From: Euleptes europaea
Taxonomy: Eukaryota > Chordata > Lepidosauria > Squamata > Sphaerodactylidae
NCBI RefSeq assembly: GCF_029931775.1
Contig: NC_079321.1
Location: 9,392,501-9,456,500, forward strand
Length of the DNA stretch: 64,000 nt
Direction of reading: 5' to 3'
Part shown: piece after piece, positions 40,441 through 52,600 of the stretch
Numbering within the stretch: the first letter of the stretch is position 1
Layout of the letters: each line of letters starts with the position of its first letter
The notes under the pieces: model-generated
Databases searched by the model: none
The model's input: the letters and a program-made list of their open reading frames with translations, nothing else
Told to the model about the DNA's origin: nothing
Made by a program: the position numbers and the translations under genes

Positions 40441-40744
40441 ACTTGCATAAATAGAAGTATTTTTGCTGAGCAGGACAGGAAGTCCATTTATTATTTATTA
40501 AATGTGTATATTCTAGCATTTATATCCCGCCTTTATATTCATTTATATCCAGCAAGACTTTTATATCTTTCTGGGTGACAGATGCGAGGGCATTTTTCTC
40601 TGAGTCCCTTCGGGGCACCCTTGCCTTCACATAGACCCAAAGGAAGGCGGAGGAGACTTGAATTTTCAGGGTCTACATTCACAGGCGTCCATCTTGACAT
40701 ACATAATTATTGGGGGGGGGCAAGGGAGTCAAAGGGAGGAGAAG

Positions 40745-40970
40745 AAGACGAAGACGAAGAAGAAGAAGAAGAGTTGGTTTCTATATGCTGACTTACTCTA
40801 CCACTTAAGGAAGAATCAAATGGGCTTATAATCACCTTCCCTTCCCCTCCCCACAACAGACACCCTGTGAGGTAGGTGAAGCTGAGAGAGCTCTAAGAGA
40901 GCCGTGACTAGCCCAAGGTAATACAGCTGGCTTTATGTGTAAGAGCGGGGAAACCATCCCGGTTCTCCAG
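40745..40970 (-). mobile_element. tRNA-derived SINE type 1, head lost
   Basis: The GAA/GAC-rich tail and body are present; at about 40972 it joins the middle of a 5S-derived SINE. Confidence 0.7.
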
Positions 40971-40972
40971 GT

Positions 40973-41110
40973 TTGCCATTGCCTGCCTCCGTGCCATGAC
41001 CCTGGTATTCCTTGGAAGTATCCCATCCAAATACTTGCCAGGGTCGACCCTGATTAGTTTCTGAGATGTGATGAGGTCAGGCTAGCTGGGCTATCCATGT
41101 CAGGGATTGT
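40973..41110 (-). mobile_element. 5S-rRNA-derived SINE, partial
   Basis: - strand 'gcctgacctcatcacatctc' and 'aaactaatcagggtc', joined directly to a truncated tRNA-SINE. Confidence 0.6.
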
Positions 41111-41237
41111 TGAACATACTGAGGCACAAAATTTGCTCACCTGAAAGGTGATTTCATTAGAACAATCTGAAAGGAGGATGGAAACATAAGATTAATCAGA
41201 TCTGCCTGGAAAATTTGATTAGATTGGAGATATGTAA

Positions 41238-41541
41238 TAGAAGAAGAGTTGGTTTTTATATGCCGACTTTCTTTACCACTTAAGGGAGTCCCAAACTGGC
41301 TTACAGTCATCTTCCCTTCCCCTCCCCACAACAGACAACCTGTGTGGTAGGTGGGGCTGAGAGACCTGTGACTAGCCCAAGGTGACTCAGCTGGCTTCGT
41401 GTGGAAGAGTGGAGAAACAAATCCAGTTCACCAGATGAGCCTCCGCAGCTCATGTGGAGGAGTGGGGAATCAAACCCGGTTCTCCAGATCAAAGTCTACC
41501 TTTCCAAACCACCGCTCTTAAACACTAGACCACGCTGGCTC
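41238..41541 (-). mobile_element. tRNA-derived SINE type 1
   Basis: Full-length - strand copy, tail agaagaagag, head agccagcgtggtctagtgtt. Confidence 0.8.
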
Positions 41542-41910
41542 GGCTAAATAAAGCCACCGCTTGGCCCCAGCCTACAGCTCTCTCTGGCCAAATGTATCGA
41601 AGAGCTGGGTCTGGTGTCCTGCACCCCTGCTCAACAGGCTCGCTCCAAGCCGGTTAGGAGCAGGGGTCTGGAAAGGAGGCAGCCATCTCGGTCTGGGGTG
41701 GGAAGGGGTGCGAGCAGACGCCCCACTGCAGCCAGGAGCTCCGTGCTGCTCTGAAGCAGAGGGAAGGCAGGGACCGGAGAGGCTGGCTTTCCAATCATGG
41801 GATTTCAGTGTACGCATCCCTATGCAAACTTTTAGGGAAGTTTCAAGGGAGACAGATGATCCTTAGGGAAAACAAACAGGCTCTAATGAATGTAGTAATA
41901 GTAGTATGCC
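41542..41910. other. unassigned GC-richer intergenic stretch
   Basis: An open frame of about 100 codons exists on the + strand, but there is no start context, splice pattern or recognisable domain. No gene is called. Confidence 0.4.
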
Positions 41911-42320
41911 CTGACGTGGATGGCCCAGGCTAGCCTGAACTTGTCAGATCTTGGCTACTAAGAAAGGTTTTGCCATGGCTAGGACTTGGCTGGGAGACCA
42001 TCAGGGAAGTCCAGGGTCACTGTGCAGAGGCAGGCAATGGCAAACCACTCCTGAACATCTCCTGCCTTGAAAACCCAATGAGTAGGGCTGCCAACCTCCA
42101 GGTACTAGCTGGAGATCTCCTGCTATTACAACTGATCTCCAGCCAATAGAGATCAGTTCCCCTGGAGAAAACAGCCGCTTTGGAAATTGGACTCTATGGC
42201 ATTGAAGTCCCTCCCCAAACCCCGCCCTCCTCAGGCTCCACCCCCAAAACCTCCCGCCAGTGGTGAAGAGGGACCTGGCAACCCTACCAATGAGGGCTTG
42301 CCATAAGTCAGCACTCCCCA
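41911..42320 (+). mobile_element. 5S-rRNA-derived SINE interrupted by a MITE
   Basis: Head 'tgacgtggatggcccaggct' to 'gggagaccatcagggaag', then the tail; a short MITE splits the tail at 42083-42286. Confidence 0.75.
42083..42286 (+). mobile_element. short hAT-type MITE with perfect 8-bp TSD
   Basis: tagggctgcc...ggcaacccta; ccaatgag duplicated at 42075-42082 and 42287-42294, inside a 5S-derived SINE. Confidence 0.92.
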
Positions 42321-42339
42321 TCACCGGACCCTTCTCTGC

Positions 42340-42800
42340 TTTAGATGTAAAATGGCCACTCAGTTCTGTTCAAATGAAAGAATCCTGCTGCGGGGCTGTG
42401 GTGGGGGGGAGCAGGTAAGGTATTTTAAAAAAATACACAACAGCCAATTACAAAGCAGCATTTTCAGGGGGTAGGGACTCATGTGTGGTTTAGAAGCTCT
42501 GCATTTTTGTTGGGGATGAATAATTAATCAGAAGGTACTCCTGCCTTTCCTGCCTGGAATTTATTCAGGGGGGAAAGCCCCTGTGCATACTGTTTTGAGA
42601 ATTCAACTGAAATTCTGTGCAGTTAGAGAGCAGCCGATCCAGCCCAAACAGACCCTGCATAAAAGGCCTTATGCTCCTAACTTCCAGCAGGAGCCCAAGC
42701 CAATGTTAGTTGTGCTAAAGACCTTCTTATCAGATGAAGACACATGAAGCTATCCTCGTCTGAACTCCACGCTCTTTGGTTTTAATTCGTTATTCTACAA
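42340..42800. other. unassigned intergenic stretch
   Basis: No gene. The right end of a GGCCTTTTATGCA-type element (ccctgcataaaaggcctta, about 42653-42671) is visible, but its left end was not found. Confidence 0.35.
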
Positions 42801-42917
42801 GGAAGGTCACTTTCCCAATGAACTGGCCTGCTTTACCTGACTAATTAAACTGTCATCCATTAGAGTTTGCAGTCCTACTTGCTGCATGGACCAGAATTAG
42901 TTGTCCTTGTAATCTTG

Positions 42918-43130
42918 TGTGCGTTAAGCACCGTCAAATCACAGCCAACTTACAGCAACCCTGTAGGGTTTTCAAGGCAAGAGAGATTCAGGGGCGGTTT
43001 GCCATTGCTGTCTGCTGCATAGTGACCCTGGACTTCCTTGGTGGTCTCCCACCCAAATACTAACCAGGGCTGACCCTGCTTAGTTTCCAAGATCTGATGA
43101 GATCGGGCTAGCCTGGGCCATCCAGGTCAG
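42918..43130 (-). mobile_element. 5S-rRNA-derived SINE
   Basis: - strand: 'agcccgatctcatcagatct', 'ggaaactaagcagggtc', tail 'gccaaaccgcccctg' and 'gatttgacggtgctt'. Confidence 0.75.
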
Positions 43131-43384
43131 GGCGTAATCTTACCAGGACAGAAAGCTGATATTTTTGGGTAAAAGAGAGATGAACACCTACATTTGATGA
43201 ACCTTCCCTCCACCATCTACTTTTGATTACAATTTTAAAAAAGCTCATACTACCATCTGAACATAGTAGTTTGACTCAATAAATTCTTAGCATGGGCTTT
43301 CAAGAGGAATGGCACTGACTACAGGGCTAGACCAAGAGATTTTGGTGCCCTAAAATAATGTGTGTGTGTATACATATATATATT

Positions 43385-43495
43385 AAGTGCCATCAATTTG
43401 CTTCTGACTCATGGCAACTCTATGAATGAATGACCTCAAAAACATCCTATCATTCACAGCCTTGCTGAGGTCTTGCAGACTGAGAGCCCTGGATT
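43385..43495 (-). mobile_element. BovB/RTE-like 3' fragment
   Basis: 'aacatcctatcattcacagc' and 'cttgctgaggtcttgcaga' match the tail at 2215-2260. Confidence 0.5.
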
Positions 43496-43704
43496 TAGGG
43501 TTGCCAGGTCCCTCTTCGCCATCGGCGGGAGTTTTTTGGGGCAGAGCCTGAGGAAGGCAAGGTTTGGGGAAGGGAGGGACTTCAATGCCATAGAGTCCAA
43601 TTGCCAAAGTGGCCATTTTCTCCAGGTGAACTGATCTCTATCGGCTGGAGATCAGTTGTAATAGCAAGAGATCTCTAGCAGCCACCTGGAGGTTGACAAC
43701 CCTA
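43496..43704 (-). mobile_element. short hAT-type MITE
   Basis: Reverse copy tagggttgcc...gacaacccta. Confidence 0.85.
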
Positions 43705-44579
43705 TTCCTCAATCATATGCCTGGTGGAACAACTCTGTTTTGCAGGCCCTGTGGAATTGATTTAAGTCTTGCAGAGTTTGGATCTCACTGGGAGAGTGTT
43801 CCACCAGGTTGGAATACTCTAAATAAATACTATTAATATATGCTCTCTGTCAACAACTAAACATTCCTCAATGGGTGATCAGACAAGGATCTAAAATATG
43901 GCGTACAAGGGAAAGGTCTTAACAGAACAAGATCTTGACTTCATTCTGTTCGCTTACTGCATCCAGCAAACCCATCGCTGTAAACATTAGCTGGAACAAA
44001 TGAGGGCGCTTATATTAAATGAAGCAGTTATCTTTCTGCATCATGAAATTATGTATTTACCAACATGGCTCATTGTACTTCATGGCCATCTTCTCGGGTT
44101 ATAGTCTTCTGCCATGCATGCAGAAGGTTTTCCATCATTAAAGATAACTACAATGATGTGAGGAACTGAGGAACTGTTCGTGAGAATTGTATTGCTCATT
44201 GCATGGTTATGAGTGTTCAATATGTCCTCCGACAATGAGAACTGCATGTCCAAACAGGCATCCTTGTCTTGTTAATTCTTACTGAGACTGAGTATCATTA
44301 GGGTTGCCAACCTCCAGGCTATTAGGCATGAAACCTTGAATTAGTGGGCTGCAATGATTTTGGTTTACAGTATCCTTACCAGGAACTGATACTGTGTATA
44401 CTTGGTAGACAAGTTGAAGCCTGAAGTCTGGCATTAGGAAGGTCCATGAAGTACACCAGAATGATGCTATCAGATCAGACAGTAAGCAACAATATAGAAT
44501 AATTATTAGGTGCATGAAGGGGAACTGAAACAGCTGTCTTCCTCTTCTACCTTGAAACTCACCTGAGATCCCTGAAATA

Positions 44580-45490
44580 TAAGAAAAGATAGCACTATAC
44601 CATATCTTAGTAGGTTTAATAATGATAATTTTAAATTGTATTAGTGAATATATATAGATACTCCTGGTTTTTTTAATGCTATTTTTGTTTATTATTATTT
44701 TTGTTGTTGTTATAACAATCGTTATTTTTCTTTTTTATGTTATAAAACTTAATAATATTTTTTTAAAAAAACAATATATTTGGATCTTTTTGTACTTACA
44801 TTAATGATTTTGGATGCTATATTGTATTGAAGTAAAAATTATGTATATATTGGATGTATTTAAGAAACATAATACACTTCTTAGCATTTAGTTACTATTT
44901 GTGTGTCCTTCTGGACCCTATCAGCTCTGGAATTCCCTCCCCTTTAGCCCCTTAGCAGGGCTTAAAAAAATACTCAAGTGTGAGCCAGAGCTCAGCTTTT
45001 GGGGTGAGGGGGTTTTGCTGGGCAGTGGGGGGGGCAGCAAGATTGTTGTCAGCTTGGAAGAGAACAGGAAGAATGTGGGAAGAAATGGTGCCGCCAGCAG
45101 TACAAGGAGGGGGGGGGTGAATGCCACCCATGTGAGCCTCAATCCCACTTCCTGCTGCTTGTACAGCGGCTGGGGGCTGCTTTGCCTGCCCCTATGTGAA
45201 AGCAGTCTAGGTGCCCTTAGGAGTGACGCTCCATCTCCAGACTTGCCAGCTCTAGGATTTGCTGGGGTGGGGGCTTGGGGAGGCCCTATCCCCTCTCTCT
45301 GTCTGAGCCTCCTTGACTCGCACCCATCCCAGCGTGACTACAGGCTTTCAGGGCTGAGATTATTTCAGTCCATTTCAGCTAGGTTGGAGGCCCAAAGCTG
45401 CCTATGTCACTTTGAGGGGTGGGCTTTGCTGGGAGAGAAAAAAGGGGGCTCAGTTTTGTGGTTTCACCAGTACTGCCATTTTCAGTACCA
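44580..45490. other. unassigned, with LINE-like pieces
   Basis: 44580-44790 is a T/A-rich stretch like an L1 3' UTR. 44900-44960 encodes YQLWNSLPFSPLAGLKKILK, an L2-type protein tail. The rest to 45490 is not recognised; a 198-codon open frame across it is not supported as a gene. Confidence 0.35.
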
Positions 45491-45729
45491 TCGGTAGGGT
45501 TGCCAGCTCCAGGTTGGGAAATACCTTGCAGGAGTGTGAATTTCCCAGTGCTTCAATTCCTTCCAAAGGCAAGATTCTCCTCCCCTTAAGCCACGTCATC
45601 CTGACTGTATGCGCCACAAGCAATGCCTGTGTGTAATTGCTCCAGAGGATAATAAAATGATTCCACTCAGTGAAGCAGAGAGAAGGAAGGTGGTCTGTGT
45701 GATGGAGGGACACCTCCCCTTCAGCTCTG

Positions 45730-45850
45730 TGGTTGAGAGACCCCCTCCAGGCCTGAAAGATCTTGTTTGTCGCCTTCCTAGAGGCACCTGGTTGACCACT
45801 GTGTGAACAGACTGCCGGGCTTGATGGATCTTGGTTTGATCCAGCATGGC
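45730..45850 (+). mobile_element. CR1/L2-like LINE 3' end fragment
   Basis: 'cctagaggcacctggttgac', 'gtgtgaacagactgcc' and 'gatccagcatgg', as in 60900-61020. Confidence 0.6.
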
Positions 45851-46133
45851 AAGAAGAAGAAGAAGAAGAAGAAGAAGAAGAAGAAGAAGAAGAAGAATTG
45901 GTTTTTATATGTCAACTTTCTCTACCTTTTAAGTAGAATCAAACCGGCTTACAATCTTCTTCCCTTCCCCTCTTCACAACAGACACCTTGTGAAGTAGGT
46001 CGGGCTGAGAGAGTTTAGAGAACTGTGACTATCTCAAGGTCACCAAGCAGGCTTCATGCAGAGGAGTGGGGGAACCAACCAGTTCTCCAGATTAGAATCC
46101 ACCACTCTTAACCACTACACCACACTGGCTCTC
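45851..46133 (-). mobile_element. tRNA-derived SINE type 1
   Basis: - strand copy with a long (AAG)n tail (45850-45897). Confidence 0.8.
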
Positions 46134-46338
46134 AGTGATTATGTTCTTATCAATCCATCTGCAGCCAGAGATGTCCTGCCCCTGCACTGGATGCACATTT
46201 TGGGGCACCAAACTCATTATGTACTTTTTGTTCCTGATTTTGTCTCTCCAGAATCTACTGTAATTTTTCATGGTTGACAGAGGTTATGAAAAAGGAGGAA
46301 AGCCACTTTCTCCATATCATTCATGCCTGTGCAACATA

Positions 46339-46547
46339 TAGGGTTGCCAACCTCCAGGTGGTGGCTGGAGATCTCCTGCTATTGCAATTGATCTCCAGCC
46401 AACAGAGATAAATTCACCTGGAGAAAATTGCCACTTTGGCAATTGGACTCTATGGCATTGAAGTCCCTCCCCTCCCCAAACCCTGCCTTCCTCAGATCCT
46501 GCCCCCAAAACCTCCTACCGGTGGCAAAGAGGGACCTGGTAGCCCTA
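46339..46547 (+). mobile_element. short hAT-type MITE
   Basis: tagggttgcc...gtagccctag; flanks gcaacata / gcaacctg. Confidence 0.8.
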
Positions 46548-46631
46548 GCAACCTGTATGGGCCTCAATAGCTGTCACACTGTAAGCCACACAAGGATTGT
46601 GACAATCCATATACTGACCACAGAGAAACGT

Positions 46632-46636
46632 TTGGA

Positions 46637-46692
<56 letters not shown>

Positions 46693-46693
46693 A
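46632..46693. repeat. (GAAA)n microsatellite
   Basis: About 15 perfect GAAA units, joined to a tRNA-SINE tail. Confidence 0.95.
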
Positions 46694-46696
46694 ACA

Positions 46697-46930
46697 TAGA
46701 AGAAGAGTAGGTTTTCATACCCTGATTTTAACTACCTTCAGGAGTCTCACAATCACATTCCCTTCCTCTCCCCACAACAGTCACCTTGTGAGGTAGGTGG
46801 GACTGAGGGAGTTCCGAGAGAACTGTGACTGGCCCAAGGTCACCCAGCAGGCTTCATGTGGAGGAGTGGGAAATTGAACCTGGTTCTCCAGAGTAGAGTT
46901 CGCCACTATTAACCACTACACCATGTTGGG
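46697..46930 (-). mobile_element. tRNA-derived SINE type 1, diverged
   Basis: - strand copy, 'gttcaatttcccactcctcc', head ccaacatggtgtagtggtta. Confidence 0.7.
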
Positions 46931-47279
46931 TTTCACCATTAAGGAAACCACAGCCCTCAGTTTGCAAGACCTGACCAAGGCAGTTAATGATGTTTCGTTT
47001 TGGAAAATATCATTTGATTAATTTGTAGGGTCGCCATAAGTTGGAAGCAACCTGACACACTCACAACGGCCATATTGAAACCAAATAGGCCATTGGGTGA
47101 ATGTGACACCAGAGCTCGGGTGATTCCTGTTGTTTTCAGTGCATGATCCTGAAGAGATTAAAGCAGCCCCCAAACTAATGAAGCCAACTAGGGCAGGGGA
47201 GTTTCCTCATCAGTTGCAAAGCCTGTAAATCCAACGCAGTCAGAGACCAGCTTTTCACACATAACAGCACACATGAAGT

Positions 47280-47998
47280 CTTTGGGGCTCCAAAACTGCT
47301 CCAGCAAATGCGATCTTGGGCTGCATCAACAGAAGTATAGTGTCCAGACCACGTGAAGAGATGGTATCGCTTTACTCTGCCCTGGTTAGACCTCACCTAG
47401 ACTATTGTGTTCAGTTTTGGGCACCACAATTTCAGAAAGATGTAGACAAGCTGGAACGTGTCCAGAGGAGGGCAAGAAAGATGGTGAGGGGTCTGGAGAC
47501 CAAGTCCTATGAGAAAAGGTTGAAGGAGCTGGGTATGTTTAGCCTGAAGAGGAGAAGACTGAGAGGGGATATGATAACTATCTTCAAGTACTTGAAGGGC
47601 TGTCATAAAGAGGAGGGTGCTGAGTTGTTTTCTGTTGCCCCTGAAGGTCGGACCAGAACCAATGGGTAGAAATTAAATCTCAAGAGTTTCCGTCTAGACA
47701 TTAGGAAGAATTTTCTAACAGTTAGAGTGGTTCCTCAGTGGAACAGGCTTTCCTGGAGGTAGTAAGCTCTCCTTCCCTGGAGGTTTTAAAGCAGAGGCTA
47801 GATGGCCATCTGTCAGCAATGCTGATTCTATGACCTTAAGCAGATGATGAGAGGGAGGGCACCTTGGTCATCTTCTGGGCATGGAGTAGGGGTCGGTGGG
47901 GGTGTGCGGGGGGGGGTAGTTATGAAACTCCTGCATTGTGCAGGGACATGGACTAGATGACCCCGGTGGTCCCTTCCATCTCTATGATTCTATGATTC
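47280..47998 (+). mobile_element. CR1 LINE, 5'-truncated
   Basis: Encodes VRPHLDYCVQFWAPQFQKDV and RGDMITIFKYLKGCHKEEGA; ends with the CR1 attctatg repeats. It lies between CRISP-B and CRISP-C, upstream of the C promoter. Confidence 0.88.
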
Positions 47999-48049
47999 AG
48001 CTCCCTCAGTCGTTATAATACTAAGCATAACACAGCAAGTTCTCTCTCC

Positions 48050-48336
48050 CAACTCAAGATCTAACTATCATGCTGATAGTTGTGTTAACTTTAGAAAACT
48101 CTGGATGTAGAACATAAATAACTCAGTTTTAAAAATATTATTTAAAAAAATTCATAGAACATTACAAGTAAGCTGGTTGTGTATTTGGAAACAAAGTGTA
48201 CTTGCAGATAAAGTCCAGGAGATTATTTTTTTTGGAAAAGTGCTAACTGGTGATCAGGCACAATTGTGCGGAGGGGCCCTTCCTTCCAAACCAGGAAGTG
48301 TTCCTGATATATATAATCTGCTCCAATGCAGACTGG
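48050..48336 (+). promoter_or_regulatory. CRISP-C promoter with TATA box
   Basis: TATATATAA at 48308-48316. It aligns with the CRISP-B promoter over about 280 nt, with clear blocks up to the TATA (ggaagtgttcctgatata against agaaatgttcctgctata). A CR1 element begins just upstream in both spacers' neighbourhoods but is not part of the conserved block. Confidence 0.7.
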
Positions 48337-48389
48337 GTTCAATTCCAGCTGCAGCTCTTCAGACAACGCAAAAGGACCACGCTTGAAAG
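48337..48389 (+). other. CRISP: CRISP-C exon 1 (5' UTR, non-coding)
   Basis: ttcaattccagctgcagctc is shared with CRISP-B exon 1; donor gaaag|gtactg. The start is inferred from TATA distance. Confidence 0.6.
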
Positions 48390-49107
48390 GTACTGTAGAA
48401 AAGACTTTTACTGTAAATGACAAAAAAGCCTTAGTGTTTTTAAAGCAATCATTTAAATAAAAATTATACTTTAGAACTGTTTTTGGATTGGGGAAACTTC
48501 ATTGAGGAAAGGGCATTTAATTTCCCCCAGTGTTACAACAGGATTGGGAAGACCTGGACATTGTGCGGGCTGGGCATGAGGTCATCTTTTAGGGTCAGAA
48601 AACTCATGCATAACCTCAATGAAAAAGCAAATCAGACCAGTGGATAAAGTAAGTCAAAGTGCCTGTGCCTAAAAGACCATAGTTTCAAATCTCAGTTCTG
48701 GCTTTTTATCTTGCAAGATGCATGTTCTCTGTTTACTTCCCTGTTAATTTGTTTTCGTTTCTGCATGAAGAGGTTTGCCAGTGAATTAGTGGGACAGTTG
48801 ATTCTTTAAGAGGAAGTCTGGCCCAATGAAGGCTCCAAGAGGGGCTTTGCTCCACATGGCACAGATCCTTAAAATGTCCTACTGTGGACACAGAGAGATT
48901 ATTCAAGCCCAGCTCTGCACAGATTGATGTGAGCAATGGCCTTCTGAAAGGCCTACAATGTGTCCAGATTGCCAGCTCCCTTGGGTTTGGAAAGCTCTGT
49001 CCTGCTCAAATTATGTGGCCACATAAAATAAACATGGTGAACTATTCATGAGATCAAGATATCCACCAGAAAGCGAGTGAAAAAAAGGCATCAGAAACAG
49101 GGAGGGA
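48390..49107. other. intron 1 of CRISP-C, left part
   Basis: No gene or clear repeat recognised. Confidence 0.4.
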
Positions 49108-49543
49108 TAGGGTTGCAAACTTCCAGGTGGTGCCTGGAGATCTCCTGCTATTACAACGGATCCCCAGGTGATCAAGATCAGTTTCCCTGGAGAAAATGTC
49201 TGCTTTGGAGGGTGGACTCTATGGCATTATACCCTGCTGAGGTCCCTCCCCTCCCTAAACCCCGTCCTTCCCTGGCTTCTTCACCCTAGGGTTACCAGGT
49301 CCCTCTTCGCCACTGGCGGGAGGTTTTTTGGGGTGGAGCCTGAGGAGGGCAGGGTTTTGGGGAGGCACTTCATTGCCATATAGTCCAATTGCCAAAGCAG
49401 CCACTTTCCCCAGGGGAACTGGTCTCTATCAGCTGGAGAGCTGTTGTAATAGCAGGAGATCTCCAGCAAGTACCTGGAGGTTGGCGACGCTACTTCACCC
49501 TAAAAATCTCCAGGTATTTCTCAGTCCAGAGATGGCAGCCCTG
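49108..49543 (+). mobile_element. short hAT-type MITE, host of a nested copy
   Basis: Forward copy (tagggttgca start, 'aaatctccaggtatttctca' end) split by a reverse copy. Confidence 0.85.
49287..49492 (-). mobile_element. short hAT-type MITE inserted into its own family
   Basis: tagggttacc...ggcgacgcta with exact TSD cttcaccc (49279-49286 and 49493-49500). Confidence 0.92.
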
Positions 49544-49639
49544 GGGGTGGGGATGGGGGTGTTGTGTGTGACTCAGTACTCATATGCCTTAAGGAAGTGA
49601 AGATCCTAACCCTATTTGTGGTTATTTTTTCCCCTAGAG

Positions 49640-49699
49640 ATGCTTCTTCTGACCCTACTCCTGTTCTTGACTGCTGTTCCAGACCAGTCCCTAGGACAG
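49640..49699 (+). CDS. CRISP: CRISP-C exon 2 (start codon, signal peptide)
   Basis: Acceptor tttcccctag at 49637, ATG two bases in, donor gtatga. Twenty codons, as in CRISP-B. Confidence 0.92.
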
Positions 49700-52600
49700 G
49701 TATGAGCCAAATACAATATATATTGGACCTCTGATTGTAATATCTGTCAGACATTGGAAAACACCTGGAGGTTTGGGGGGGTGGAGCCGGAGGAGGGCGG
49801 GGTTTGGGGAGGGGAGGGACGTCAATGCCATAGAGTCCAATTGCCCAAGCGGCCCTTTTCTCCAGGTGAACCGATCTCTATTGGCTGGAGATTAGTTGTA
49901 ATAGGGGGAGATCTCTGGCTAGTACCTGGAGGTTGGCAACCCTACTCCCCTTCCCTGTCCCTGTCCCCCTCCCTTTCCCTCTTCCTTTCCTTTCTCTGTT
50001 CCCTTTCGTGCTCCTCACTGGTCTATTGTACCCCTCTTTGATTTGTTCCAAACTAATCTGAATTCAGATCCCTCCCTCCCCCTGTGGTACATTAGCCATG
50101 GAGTCGCAGGAACATCCCTCTCTGCTGGGATTTATTTTGGCGCCATGAATAGGCAATTGTTGGACAGATTTTCAGCATTGTAAATTGATTTTGTTGTATC
50201 TGTTGTACGTTTTATCGAGTTGTGCTTTATTGTACTGCATTTTAACTTATAAAGTTAGCCACCCCGAGCCCAGCATCACCAGGGGAGGGCAAGATATAAA
50301 TAAAAGTGTATTACTATTGTTATTGTTATTATAACAACAACAAGAAGAAGAAGTCTGAATTGATCCAGGCAAGTTACAAGAGTTCACTCACATGATGACA
50401 GGTTCAGAGGATAGCCGTGCCGGTCTGCAGTGGACGAGCTTGATTCGAGTCCAAGAGAACCTCAGAGATGAACAAGATTTTTGGGTAGGGTTGCCAGGTC
50501 CTTCTTGGCCACTGACAGTGGAAGGAGGGATAGAGTTGCCAGACCCAGGTTGGGAAACTCCTGGAGATATGGGGATGGAGCCTGGGGAGGACAGGGACCT
50601 CAGTGGGGCACAATGCCCTAGAGTCCACGCCCCAAAGCATCCATTTTCTCCAAGGGAACTGATCTCCATAGTCTGGAGATGATCTGTAATTCCAGGGGAT
50701 CCCCAGGTCATGGCATCCCTAATTTTGGGGTACAAACTATCAAGAGTTAAAGCTCCTTTCGTCTGCAGGACGGGGAAAGAGACACTGTGACCGATCCACT
50801 TTGACCCTTTTCTACTTTTTGCCCCTTAGCTTCCTTGAGGCTTTATTTCCTTTTTAAAAAGCCAGGAGATACATGTGTATTTATTTATTTAGTTGAAAAA
50901 TGTATTAGCTGCCCTTCTCCCTTACGGAGCTCAGGGCGGCTCACAACAGAATAAAAACATCATAAAAGTACCATAAAAACAATGATAAAAATCTGTAAAG
51001 TCACCATTTAAAAACTCCAGCTAGGACTGCCAATAAAGAAAAAACAAAATCAATCGAATGCAGTCCTGAAGATCGACAATGAGGGGGCCAGGTGCACCTA
51101 CTCAAGGAAGTTGCTCCATAATTGTGGGGCCACCACCAAAAAGGCCCTGTCTTGTGTGCCTACCAGGCAAGCCTCTTTTTTAATAGGTGAGACAGTCAGG
51201 AGGGATTCCCTGAAATCTTAATTCCTGGGCAAGAACCTATAGGCGATAATGGTCCTTCAGATACCCTGATCCCAAGCCCCATAGGGCTTTAAAAGACAAA
51301 ACCAACACCTTGAACTCGAGATGGATCGGAAGCTAGAGCAATTGCTGTAGTATCGAGGACACATGCTCCCGGTAGCTGGCCCTGACCAGCAGTCTAGCTA
51401 CGGCATGCTGCACCTCAAAGTCCTTGGCCTCATTAGCCCCCATTGCCCCGTCATCCCATTGGCTGTGGCATCCTGTGCTTATGAGCATTGGTGATGTCAT
51501 GGTTCTCTACCTTCCAATGTACAGTATTATACATTGGGTGTGTTAAGTGCCGTCAAGTTGAAGCCGACTTATGGCAACCCTGTAGGATTTCCAAGGTGTG
51601 AGACTAACAGAGGTGGTTTGCCCATGGCTTCCTCTGCATAGCGCCCCTAACCGGGACCAACCCTACTTAGCTTCTGAGATCTGATGAGCTTAGACTAGCC
51701 TGGACCATAGGGTTGTGAGGTCCATCTTCACTACCAGCAGGATGATTTGGGGCGGAGCCTGAGGAGGACGAGGTTTGGGGAGGGGAGGGACTTCAATGCC
51801 ATAGTCCAATTGCCAAAGCAGCCATTTTCTTCAGGTGAACTGATCTATTTCGGCTGGAGATCAGTTGTAATAGCAGGAGCTCTCCAGCTAGTACCTGGAG
51901 GTTTATGTAAACCTACTCTGAAATAGTAGAAACTGGAGAGAGGCGGCAGCGTGTGGCTCAGTGAATGCAGAATGAAAATTAAGATGAAAAGCAATGCTAT
52001 TGCTAGTAAATTATATTCATTTATATAACCAAACCTGGAAGACAAGTATTCATTTCACACAATATGCCTCACAGGGCTGAAGAACCAAAAGAAAAAAAGA
52101 GAGGAAAAATATGCTAAACATTCATTGCAGCCAATAGGGCTAATACTATTTACACAGGCAAGGTAATATTTACACAGGCAAGGTGGAAATTCCACAATGG
52201 TAAATTACATATGATCACGAAGAAGGTCAAAAGCAAAAGTTCAAAGTCGATTGCAAGGTTGGGTAGCAAAGACGCGTTTCGAATATCTTCATCGGTTTGC
52301 TGAACCAACAATATTTAAGGAGACCATCACAAATAGATTAATCCCATTTGGGTGCAGTGTGCATCTATAACTGATAACAATAAGCAACATGACCTTGAAT
52401 ATGGTGATGTATGTATTCTCTCCACTCGGGTTTTGATTTCAGGATAATCATGTTGCTTATTGTTATCAATTATAGATTTCCACCTTCCTGGTGTAAATAT
52501 TATTAGCCATATTGGCTGCAATGAATGTTTAGCATATTTTTCCTCTCTTTTTTTCTTTTGGTTCTTAAGCCCTGCGAGGCAAATTGTGTGAAATGAACAC

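Larger units (their letters stand above)
42800..44290. repeat. intergenic block shared with the CRISP-A/B spacer
   Basis: Collinear with 10760-12830 outside inserted repeats. It marks the second junction of the tandem duplication. Confidence 0.65.

Noticed and set aside
44901-45497. A 198-codon open frame on the + strand
   Set aside because: Its start is an L2-like LINE tail and the rest is GC-rich unassigned DNA with no recognisable domain.
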